A stretch of 41,816 nucleotides of DNA, taken from Verrucomicrobiota bacterium (lineage in GTDB: Bacteria > Verrucomicrobiota > Verrucomicrobiia > Limisphaerales > UBA1319). Location of the stretch: the NCBI GenBank assembly GCA_022709905.1, contig JAKLHY010000066.1, forward strand, positions 1-41,816, given 5' to 3'. The notes beneath the pieces are model-generated. The model worked only from the letters and a program-made list of their open reading frames with translations, was not told the DNA's origin and did no database searches. The translations under genes were made by a program, and so were the position numbers. How positions within the stretch are numbered: position 1 is the first letter of the stretch; each line of letters opens with the position of its first letter. Positions 16,370 through 23,368 of this stretch are shown here, in pieces.

Positions 16370-17440
16370 ATGCATCGTTCCGGCTGCACACGGCGTGGAT
16401 TTATTCAGAAGTCCTTTTGGGGCGGGCTGGCCGCCATGACCTGGTCTCCTTTGACTTCAGGTTTTGGGGCTTCGGCTGCGGCCCCCTCCCCAGGGCTTGT
16501 CGGGAGCCGGGTGGCATTGACAACAGGCGATGATCGTGCCGGCAATGTGTTTCAGGGCTTGGAGCGCTTTCGCAAGGAGATCGCATCGGCGATCGGCCAT
16601 AAACGTGTTGTCATCAAGCCCAACAATGTCGCGATCGACCGCCCCCTCTGCGCAACAGACTCGGCCTGCATCGAGGGCATCCTCGAGTTTCTGAAGTCCA
16701 TCGGGAAAAACAACGTGGTGATCGCCGAATCCGCGGCCAGTGGTCCTACCCTCGAGGGATTCTCCAATTACGGATATACCGCTTTGGCGGGGAAATACGG
16801 GGCGCAGCTCCTGGATTTGGACACCGATCAGGTCGAAATGCTCTATGCGTGCGATGAGACCGATTTTCGGCCCCGGGGAATTCGCATGGCGCGGACGTTG
16901 CTGGACAAGGACAGCTTTGTGATTTCGGCGACGCGGTTTAAAACCCATGATCGGGTGGTTGCCACGCTCTCCTTGAAGAACATCGTGGTCGGCGCGCCCG
17001 TCAAGGATCCTGGATTCCGCTGGGGCAGAGACAACCGACCCGGGGCTCGCAACGACAAGCCCCTCACCCACGGCAGCGGGTTTCGCGCGATCAATTACAA
17101 CCTCTTCAGTCTTGCCTTCCGTCTCCATCCCCACTTGGCCGTTCTGGATGGTTACGAAGGCATGGAGGGCAATGGACCGGTGGGCGGAACGCCGGTCAAC
17201 CATCGCGTGGCGGTCGTAAGCTTGGACTGGCTGGCGGCCGATCGTGTGGCCACCGAACTGATGGGAATTGATTTCGCCACGATCGGTTACCTGAACTTTT
17301 GCGGCCAGGCCGGCCTGGGAGAGACCGATCTGACCAAGATCGAGATCCTCGGCCCTCCTCTGACCGACCATAAGCGTGCGTATAAACTCTCCGATAACAT
17401 CGACAAGCAGCTCATCTGGCTAAAACCGATGAAAGCCTGA
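16370..17440 (+). CDS. Tat-exported DUF362 domain protein
   Basis: A 356-residue protein from the ATG at 16370; an in-frame start at 16346 is less likely because it would lengthen the signal n-region. Residues 1-40 form a twin-arginine signal: CTRRGFIQK with R8-R9, a hydrophobic core, then an Ala-rich cleavage region. The mature part has the DUF362 layout: VVIKPNN near 81, a conserved Asp/Ser segment with GILEFLKS, and TRFKTHD followed by SLKNIVVG. It lacks a ferredoxin-type Cys cluster. DUF362 proteins often accompany redox enzymes, but no function is assigned to this form. Its stop is 14 bases before the GTG proposed for the MCE permease, so it may be the first gene of that operon. Confidence 0.85.
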   Translation: MHRSGCTRRGFIQKSFWGGLAAMTWSPLTSGFGASAAAPSPGLVGSRVALTTGDDRAGNVFQGLERFRKEIASAIGHKRVVIKPNNVAIDRPLCATDSACIEGILEFLKSIGKNNVVIAESAASGPTLEGFSNYGYTALAGKYGAQLLDLDTDQVEMLYACDETDFRPRGIRMARTLLDKDSFVISATRFKTHDRVVATLSLKNIVVGAPVKDPGFRWGRDNRPGARNDKPLTHGSGFRAINYNLFSLAFRLHPHLAVLDGYEGMEGNGPVGGTPVNHRVAVVSLDWLAADRVATELMGIDFATIGYLNFCGQAGLGETDLTKIEILGPPLTDHKRAYKLSDNIDKQLIWLKPMKA

Positions 17441-17454
17441 CGCCCCCCCGGCCC

Positions 17455-18318
17455 GTGGACAATCCGACGGTCCGTCAAACGTCCGCCACAGCTCAGACCG
17501 TGATGAGAAGTGAATGCTTTTCTCCGACGGACCCGGGTTACACCGGGCGCCGATGCCTGTTGATGCTCGAGAAAATGCACGGGTTGATGGCTTTTGGTCT
17601 GATCACCCTGGGCGTGGTGTTCACCAAGTTTAATACCGCTTCCCGCGTGGTTCATCCCTTGATTTTCTACCAGATTCGGCGGGCGGGGTTGAACTTGCTC
17701 CCGATGATCACCTTTCTGGCTTGCGGACTGGGATGGGTGGTCATCGGTCAGACCGTTGATCTGATGACCCGGGTGGGCGCCGAGGATTACATTGGCGTGG
17801 TCATGATCAGCGTGGTGGTGAGAGAACTCGGCCCCATGCTGACCGCGCTGATTGTATTGGCGCGGATTGGAACCGCAGATGTGATCGAGTTAGGCACAGC
17901 TCGCGCCCTGCATGAGATTGACGCTTTGGAGGCGATGGGGATTGATCCGATTCATTACCTGGTGGTGCCTCGAGTGGTGGGGCTGGGGGTTTCAATTTTT
18001 TGCCTGACGATCTACCTGATCCTGGGGGCCTTGGCCAGTGGTTATCTGGTGGCCTTCCTTCAGAACGTCCCTTTGACGCCTGGGGCTTATCTCGATCAGC
18101 TGGCGGCCGCCTTGAACTGGCAGGATTTCGTGTTGCTGGCAGCCAAGACCATCCTGCTGGGGGCAATTGCGGCCCTGGTCACCTGTTATGAAGGCCTGGC
18201 GCGCCCCCTCCGCCTCGAGCAAGTGGCTGCAGCCACCACCCGCGCCGTGGTGGACTGCGTGGTTTTGTGGGTTTTCCTGGATCTCGCATTTCTGGCGGCC
18301 TATGCTTACTGGGAATAA
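17455..18318 (+). CDS. MlaE-type ABC permease of an MCE lipid transporter
   Basis: A 287-residue MlaE-family membrane protein with about five hydrophobic segments (roughly 42-60, 80-100, 112-135, 172-200, 225-243, with another at 268-284). The family motif occurs as ELGTARALHEIDALEAMGID (145-164), equivalent to the EQIDAL coupling segment of MlaE that contacts the ATPase. The GTG start at 17455 is uncertain; ATG at 17503 would give 271 residues, closer to the usual length, and neither has a good ribosome site. MlaE dimers move phospholipids between the inner membrane and an MCE ring. The next gene, an ATPase, overlaps its 3' end by 17 bases, so the pair is translationally linked. Confidence 0.88.
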   Translation: MDNPTVRQTSATAQTVMRSECFSPTDPGYTGRRCLLMLEKMHGLMAFGLITLGVVFTKFNTASRVVHPLIFYQIRRAGLNLLPMITFLACGLGWVVIGQTVDLMTRVGAEDYIGVVMISVVVRELGPMLTALIVLARIGTADVIELGTARALHEIDALEAMGIDPIHYLVVPRVVGLGVSIFCLTIYLILGALASGYLVAFLQNVPLTPGAYLDQLAAALNWQDFVLLAAKTILLGAIAALVTCYEGLARPLRLEQVAAATTRAVVDCVVLWVFLDLAFLAAYAYWE

Positions 18319-19108
18319 TCACCTGGGTGGCCCGCAACGCCCGACGCCGGTCATTGAGCTATTGGGAGCCACTCTGTGTCGGGGAGGATCGACAGAGGAG
18401 GCTGGTGTGGAGCAGGTGCAATGGCAGGTTCATGCGGGCGATTACTGGGTCGTTGTGGGCCATGCGGACGCGGGGAAATCCGCTCTGCTGGCAACCGCGG
18501 CCGGATTGCTCAGACCTCTGGTCGGTTGCCATCGGTTGTTTGGAAACGACTCAAGCACTTTAACGGGGCATGCGTTAACAGAGGCGCGACGATGCATCGG
18601 GTTTGTTCCCGAGGGGGGCGCCCGATTATTGCAGCACCTGACCCTGGCAGAAAACATCGCTTTGCCATTGCGTTATCACCAGAATCTCTCGCCGGAGCAG
18701 GCGGCGCCCAGGGTGAATCCCTTGCTGGAGGGCCTCGAGTTGGGGCCGTTGGCCAACTCCACACCGGGACAAGTCAACCGCGGCGCGCGACAGCGAGCCA
18801 ACCTCGCCCGGGCGCTGGTCCTGAGGCCGCTTGTGTTGATGCTCGATAATCCCCTGGTCGGATTGTCTCCCGCCCAAGTTCGATGGTGGCTGGATCTCTT
18901 GGATCAGCTGGCTCGGGGTCATGACGGGCTGGGACTCCCTCCAATGACTTTGGTGGTCACGTCGGAGGACTTGCGTCCCTGGCTGTCGCGCGGACGCCAA
19001 TTTGCCTTGCTGAAGGATGGCCGCTGGGTTTTGCTGGGGGATCGCGAGACACTTGCTCCCGCGCACAACTCGAATCTCAGTGAATTTCTGGAGCAAGATC
19101 GGTTTTAG
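18302..19108 (+). CDS. MlaF-like ABC ATPase with degenerate catalytic motifs
   Basis: A 268-residue ABC nucleotide-binding subunit. The ATG at 18302 lies inside the permease 3' end; the frame continues upstream to 18167 but that stretch is only a shadow of the permease. Walker A is present (GHADAGKS, 53-60). The other motifs depart from consensus: the Q-loop Gln is E104 (FVPEGG), the LSGGQ signature reads VNRGA (158-162), the Walker B glutamate is N183 (LMLDNP), the D-loop Asp is S189 (GLSP), and the switch His is S221 (VVTSED). It could still bind ATP through Walker A, but normal hydrolysis is doubtful. Position between the MlaE-like and MCE genes fixes its partnership. Whether this is a family-wide form or local decay cannot be told from one sequence; the frame is intact. 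Confidence 0.83.
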   Translation: MLTGNNHLGGPQRPTPVIELLGATLCRGGSTEEAGVEQVQWQVHAGDYWVVVGHADAGKSALLATAAGLLRPLVGCHRLFGNDSSTLTGHALTEARRCIGFVPEGGARLLQHLTLAENIALPLRYHQNLSPEQAAPRVNPLLEGLELGPLANSTPGQVNRGARQRANLARALVLRPLVLMLDNPLVGLSPAQVRWWLDLLDQLARGHDGLGLPPMTLVVTSEDLRPWLSRGRQFALLKDGRWVLLGDRETLAPAHNSNLSEFLEQDRF

Positions 19109-19122
19109 CCTGTGGGCTCGAT

Positions 19123-20247
19123 ATGGCATTGCATGACTTGACACCCCAATTGCGCACGCGTCTGGGACGCGTGGAACGGTTGGTGGGTTTGTTTGTCGGC
19201 TTGGCTGCTTTGTTGCTGATCGCCGGTTTTCTCTATTATATCTACCATGCCGCCAAACGCAAAGGATGGCTGGTGACCAAGGTGCCTTACTACACTTTGA
19301 TGTACCAGGCCGAGGGCCTCAATGTCGGGGATCCGGTTAAACTCATGGGCTTCGACATCGGCGAAATCACCCAGGTCGAGCCGATGCCTCCCGATAGCCA
19401 TTTCGGCGTTTATGTCGCCTTCCAGGTCAAGGAACCCTTTTTCGGGTATGTCTGGACCGACTCCGAAATCCGCGTGGGATCGGGCAACTTGTTGGGGAAC
19501 CGTTACCTCGAGGTGATGAAAGGCGGGCTGAGCGGCCGCACGAACCTCAGCGCCACCTATAAATGGGACGCCGATCGTCACCTGGTGATGTACATCGATC
19601 CCGATCCTGAAAACCAGGTGGCCGGCCATGTGTTTGAGCGTGTGGATATGCTAAAACGAAAACCAGGGCCGTTCAAAGGCTACTTTCTCCTGGCGTACGA
19701 AAGCCCGCCCATCAACGAACAAGTCACCCGCTTGATCCAGCAGGTCGAAACCGCCCTCCCCAACCTCCTCGGATTGACCAACCCGATCGCGGCCACGCTG
19801 AATCAGACCACCCAGCTGGTGGCGGGCCTGGATAACGCTGTCCACCTGTCCAAACCGCTGCTGACCAATCTGGGCGCGATTTCCGAGCAGCTCCGGGATC
19901 CGAATGGCTCGCTGGGCCGCTGGCTTTTACCCCCGGCCATCGATCAGCAAATCCAGAGGGCGCTAGGATCGGCCAATTCCACCTTGAACACCGCGGAGAC
20001 GAACCTCAGTCTGGTGGCCTCCAATCTGAATCGCAGCCTGGAAAACCTGGCGCAGATTACCGGCAACCTGAATCACCAGGTCCAGGCAAACAGCCTGATC
20101 CTTTCAGAGATCTCCAGCCTCGTCCTGAATACCGATGAATTGATTCGGGGATTGCAGAGGCATTGGCTGCTGCGAGGGGCGTTTCGGAAGACGGCAACCG
20201 AACCGGAAAACATGCAGCCCCAGCCTTCCGTGGGAGGACAACCGTGA
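19123..20247 (+). CDS. MCE (MlaD) family lipid-binding protein
   Basis: A 374-residue protein with one N-terminal membrane anchor (about 22-42, AALLLIAGFLYYIY) and a single MCE domain at about 50-140. The domain shows the typical AEGLNVGDPVKLMGFDIGEI segment and a later GSGNLLGNRYLEV segment. The rest is predicted helical, with repeated Asn/Leu-rich stretches (SNLNRSLENLAQITGNLN) suggesting a coiled coil or amphipathic tube. MCE proteins form periplasmic hexamers that carry lipids between membranes. It starts 14 bases after the ATPase stop. Its last codons overlap the GTG of the lipoprotein gene (GTGA), which supports one operon of permease, ATPase, MCE protein and lipoprotein. Confidence 0.9.
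   Translation: MALHDLTPQLRTRLGRVERLVGLFVGLAALLLIAGFLYYIYHAAKRKGWLVTKVPYYTLMYQAEGLNVGDPVKLMGFDIGEITQVEPMPPDSHFGVYVAFQVKEPFFGYVWTDSEIRVGSGNLLGNRYLEVMKGGLSGRTNLSATYKWDADRHLVMYIDPDPENQVAGHVFERVDMLKRKPGPFKGYFLLAYESPPINEQVTRLIQQVETALPNLLGLTNPIAATLNQTTQLVAGLDNAVHLSKPLLTNLGAISEQLRDPNGSLGRWLLPPAIDQQIQRALGSANSTLNTAETNLSLVASNLNRSLENLAQITGNLNHQVQANSLILSEISSLVLNTDELIRGLQRHWLLRGAFRKTATEPENMQPQPSVGGQP
20232..20238 (+). promoter_or_regulatory. Shine-Dalgarno site setting a GTG start
   Basis: GGGAGGA ends 5 bases before the GTG at 20244. It decides the lipoprotein start and lies within the last codons of the MCE gene, whose stop overlaps the GTG. Confidence 0.65.
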
Positions 20248-21230
20248 GGAACAAACCGCTCGATCGGCACCCAGTCGGTTTTCCGTGTCGCGGGAAATGG
20301 GGTGCCGTTTTCGTTTTGAGTGCCTTGGTCCTGATCTCCCTGGCCGGGTGCGCTGGTCCGCAATCCGCCGCACCCCCATCCGCCGCCGCCCTCCTCGCGG
20401 GACAAGTCCGCGACCAGGCTGAACGTCTCACTCGCGCCAAAAACTGGGATCCCGCCATCCGCGCCTGGCAGGAGGCCGCCGATCGTTATGCCTTGCTTCA
20501 TGATCGCACCAACCAGGCTGCGGCCCAGCACCGGATCTCCCGGATCTATAGCGAACAAGGCGATCTGGATCAGGCGCATCGCGTCCTCAGCCAAACCGCG
20601 GGCCTTTATCCCGAAGCCTGGGCGCCTCGCGAATGGTGGACCGTGCAGATTGAATTGGCGCAACTCGAGACCTCGATGGGACGACAGGCCGAGGCTGGAC
20701 AACGGTTGGATTCCCTGGCGACCCGCGCCTCCTCCCTTTCGGATCCCTTCTTATTGGGAACCCTGCACAACGAAACCGGCTTGATGCGACAACGGCAGAA
20801 TCGGCCGGCTGAAGCCGATGTCAGTTTTCGCAACGCGGAAAAGGCCTTCAGTCGCGCGCAATCCCCGGTCGGATTGGCTGCGGCGAAATGCAACCGCGCC
20901 CAGCTGTTCAGTGCCCAGGGTCAAGCGGCCAAGGCCTTGCCGCTTTGGTCCGAGTCCCTTCGCCGCTACCAGAATCTGGGCGACGCGCCGCGGATTGCCT
21001 ATTGCCTGCTCGGGCGGGGCGAAACCGCCCTTCAACTGGGAATTCACCTCGAGGATGCGGAACGCGATCTTCGCTTGGCGGTGGAAAATTATCGTCTTCT
21101 GAACCATCCAACCGGGAAGCTTCGCAGCCTGACCGCTTTGGCCGAATGTCTGCGACGGCAAAACAAGACCGATGCAGCCGAGGCCCTTCAAAACGAAATC
21201 CTCCGGGAAAAACGCGCCGCAGAGGATTGA
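20244..21230 (+). CDS. TPR-repeat lipoprotein of the MCE operon
   Basis: A 328-residue protein beginning at GTG 20244, chosen for its ribosome site and because it gives a clean lipoprotein signal: basic n-region, hydrophobic core at 20-34 and lipobox LAGC with C36. The mature part is a chain of paired helices with TPR-like spacing from about 55 to 320 (segments such as AIRAWQEAADRYALLHD and AALQLGIHLEDAERDLRLAV). Position and overlap with the MCE gene suggest it belongs to the transporter. In proteobacterial Pqi and Mla systems the outer-membrane-side partner is a different lipoprotein (PqiC, MlaA). This one resembles neither, so the partner role is inferred from operon structure. Confidence 0.82.
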   Translation: MRNKPLDRHPVGFPCRGKWGAVFVLSALVLISLAGCAGPQSAAPPSAAALLAGQVRDQAERLTRAKNWDPAIRAWQEAADRYALLHDRTNQAAAQHRISRIYSEQGDLDQAHRVLSQTAGLYPEAWAPREWWTVQIELAQLETSMGRQAEAGQRLDSLATRASSLSDPFLLGTLHNETGLMRQRQNRPAEADVSFRNAEKAFSRAQSPVGLAAAKCNRAQLFSAQGQAAKALPLWSESLRRYQNLGDAPRIAYCLLGRGETALQLGIHLEDAERDLRLAVENYRLLNHPTGKLRSLTALAECLRRQNKTDAAEALQNEILREKRAAED

Positions 21231-21263
21231 GTTCCGAGCTGGATTCTGTTTCAGTGCCTGCAA

Positions 21264-23129
21264 ATGAGCCGATACGTTTGCCTGGATTCCGATTCGTCAC
21301 TCCGGACTACCCTCGACCGCTGCACTGTGGACGAGCTTAAGAAACTTGTCGCCCTGCTCCCGGGAGTGACCATGAAAGCTCCGCGAAAGGCCGAACTCAT
21401 CGAAACGTTGGAGCGCTTTCTCCGGAGTGACGGAGTGGTTCGGCTCTGGACCCAACTGAAGGCGCTGGAGCAATCCGCCGTCGCCGAAGCGGTTCACTCG
21501 GTTGATGGAGCTTTTGATCCGGGCGCCTTTCACGCCAAGTACGGGGCGCTGCCCGCATTCCAAATCGAGGAGGAGAATTGCTGGCAAAAAAACCCCACGC
21601 TGCTCGGCCTGTTTATTCACCCAAAGGTAACGGGGGGGCGTTCGGTTCCTGATGATTTACGCGAGCAGTTGCGGACGTTTGTGCCCAAACCGGCGGCCCC
21701 GAAATTGAGCGCCTTCGAACAGATTCCCGAGCGGCCGCCTCGGAAATGGACTTCGCGCCGCTTCGATGCCGAAAAGCGCGGCATTGTTTATGAGGACCAC
21801 GAACTGCCCTTAATTGTGCGGTTGACCGAGCAAGCCGCCCTTCAGGACCTGCGCACCGTATTGCGCCTCATTGACCAGGAAAAAATCTCGGTCAGTTCGA
21901 AGACCTTGCTTCCCTCGAAAGCCACCATGGCGCTGCTCAATGATCTTCTGCGAGAGCGCGATTTTTTCGAACGAACCGAGAAGGTCAACTCCTGGGACCC
22001 GGAGATCGGGCCGGTGAAGGCGTTTTCCTGGGTGCTCCTCGTGCAGGCGGCGAAATTTGCGGCCCTTCGAAACGAAAAACTCCTGCTGACAAAAACCGGT
22101 CGCGCCGCCCTGGAAACGCCGCTGCCGCAAAGCCTTCGCGAACTTTGGAATGCCTGGATCGCGAGAGGTATCATCGACGAATTCAGCCGTATCGACACAA
22201 TCAAAGGGCAAAAGGGAAAAGGACGCCAGAGCTTCACGCCGCCCGGACACCGCCGTCTTGCCATCAAAGGTGCGCTGGCGGAATGCCCGGTCGGCCAGTG
22301 GGTTGAAATCGGGGAGTTCTCCCGCTACATGCGGGCCGCCGGTTTTCAGTTTGAGGTGACTCGCAACCCCTGGAGCCTGTATATTTGCGACGCGCAATAC
22401 GGCAGCCTCGGTTACGAAGGATACGGCGGATGGAACATCCTTCAAGAGCGCTATCTGCTTTGTTTGCTGTTCGAATACGCCGCGCCTCTCGGCATGATCG
22501 ATATCGCCTACGAACATCCGGCCGGCGCGCGCAACGATTTTAAGGGTCAATGGGGCACGGATGACCTCATCTTCCTCAGTCGGTACGATGGCCTGCGATA
22601 CTTGCGATTAACCCCTCTCGGCCAATTTATTCTGGGCCGGGCCGATCACTACGAATCGCGCGAAGAAAAATCCGCCGTTTCCCTGATCGTGCTGCCCAAT
22701 CGCCAGATCCGCATCGAAAACGGCGATCTGTCACCGGACCAGAAGTTGCTCCTCGAGAATTTTGCCGAACCTCAATGCTCGGGCCTGTGGGTGCTCGATG
22801 AGGCAAGGGCCATTAGGTCCATTGAGAAAGGCGCCCGCGTCTCGGAACTTCGCGCCTTCCTGACCGCCGGCGATCCTCAGCCGCTGCCTGAGGCCGTTGA
22901 AGGATTTATTACGGCCGTGGAAAAGCGGGGAGCCGCCTGCGTCTGTAAAGGTACCGCTCTTTTGATCGAGTGCATCTCGCCGCAGATCGCCGAGATGATC
23001 ACCCATAATTCCGAAACAGGAAAGCTCTGCCAACGCGCAGGCGAACGCTGCCTGGTTCTTCCCGTGGATAAAGAGAAATCCTTCCGCGCCGCGCTCAACA
23101 CCATTGGATACGGGATGCCTCAGGTTTGA
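21264..23129 (+). CDS. Helicase-associated (XPB/Ssl2-like) domain protein without helicase core
   Basis: A 621-residue soluble protein. Residues about 16-50 resemble a SAP-like helix pair (VDELKKLVALLPG, KAELIETLERFL). The middle is rich in winged-helix-like segments. Residues about 470-600 match the helicase-associated or XPB/Ssl2 N-terminal-like domain: SLIVLPNRQIRIENGDLSP, then WVLDEARAIRSIEKGA and a late ALLIECISP segment. No Walker A or DEAD motif is present, so it is not itself a helicase. The ATG at 21264 has no obvious ribosome site and lies 33 bases after the lipoprotein stop. It precedes the restriction island on the opposite strand. Its function is unknown; DNA binding is a guess from the domains. 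Confidence 0.72.
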   Translation: MSRYVCLDSDSSLRTTLDRCTVDELKKLVALLPGVTMKAPRKAELIETLERFLRSDGVVRLWTQLKALEQSAVAEAVHSVDGAFDPGAFHAKYGALPAFQIEEENCWQKNPTLLGLFIHPKVTGGRSVPDDLREQLRTFVPKPAAPKLSAFEQIPERPPRKWTSRRFDAEKRGIVYEDHELPLIVRLTEQAALQDLRTVLRLIDQEKISVSSKTLLPSKATMALLNDLLRERDFFERTEKVNSWDPEIGPVKAFSWVLLVQAAKFAALRNEKLLLTKTGRAALETPLPQSLRELWNAWIARGIIDEFSRIDTIKGQKGKGRQSFTPPGHRRLAIKGALAECPVGQWVEIGEFSRYMRAAGFQFEVTRNPWSLYICDAQYGSLGYEGYGGWNILQERYLLCLLFEYAAPLGMIDIAYEHPAGARNDFKGQWGTDDLIFLSRYDGLRYLRLTPLGQFILGRADHYESREEKSAVSLIVLPNRQIRIENGDLSPDQKLLLENFAEPQCSGLWVLDEARAIRSIEKGARVSELRAFLTAGDPQPLPEAVEGFITAVEKRGAACVCKGTALLIECISPQIAEMITHNSETGKLCQRAGERCLVLPVDKEKSFRAALNTIGYGMPQV

Positions 23130-23145
23130 GCACGTCCGGCCGCCG

Positions 23146-23224
23146 TCCCGGAGGGATCGCAGCCTGGTCCACGAAATGTCGCCGCCCTGGTAATTCCATA
23201 CCCGCTGGCATCCCTCCGGGATGC
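23146..23224. repeat. Pair of inverted TCCCGGAGGGA-type palindromes
   Basis: TCCCGGAGGGAT at 23146-23157 and GCATCCCTCCGGGATGC at 23208-23224 (itself a palindrome) lie in the gap between the helicase-associated gene and the hsdR remnant. They belong to the same family as the cluster at 27881-28122. The flanks (GCCGCCCTGG, TCCATACCC) carry no gene. Confidence 0.65.
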
Positions 23225-23293
23225 GCGATTCCTTTCTACAGCATCCGGTGATGTTGTCGCTCCCCTTAACACCCTCCGCCAGTCTCAGCCGAA

Positions 23294-23368
23294 TCAGTAA
23301 GCCCAAGTGTCGTGGGCGAGGGGCTGTGCGTTCAACAGCGTCCGCCGGGCTTCCCAGTCGGGCAGGTG
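23294..23368 (-). pseudogene. 3' tail of a probable YgjP/SprT-like metallopeptidase gene
   Basis: Reading a different frame from hsdR, the minus strand from about 23368 to the TGA at 23294-23296 encodes about 23 residues beginning HLPDWEARRTLL and ending DTWAY. PDWExR+xxL is how the C-terminus of YgjP-like (M48/DUF45) metallopeptidases usually reads, and such genes often follow hsdR. The remainder of the gene is absent, and the homology to hsdR stops at about 23371, so a deletion joined the two tails. The assignment rests on a short match. Confidence 0.4.
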
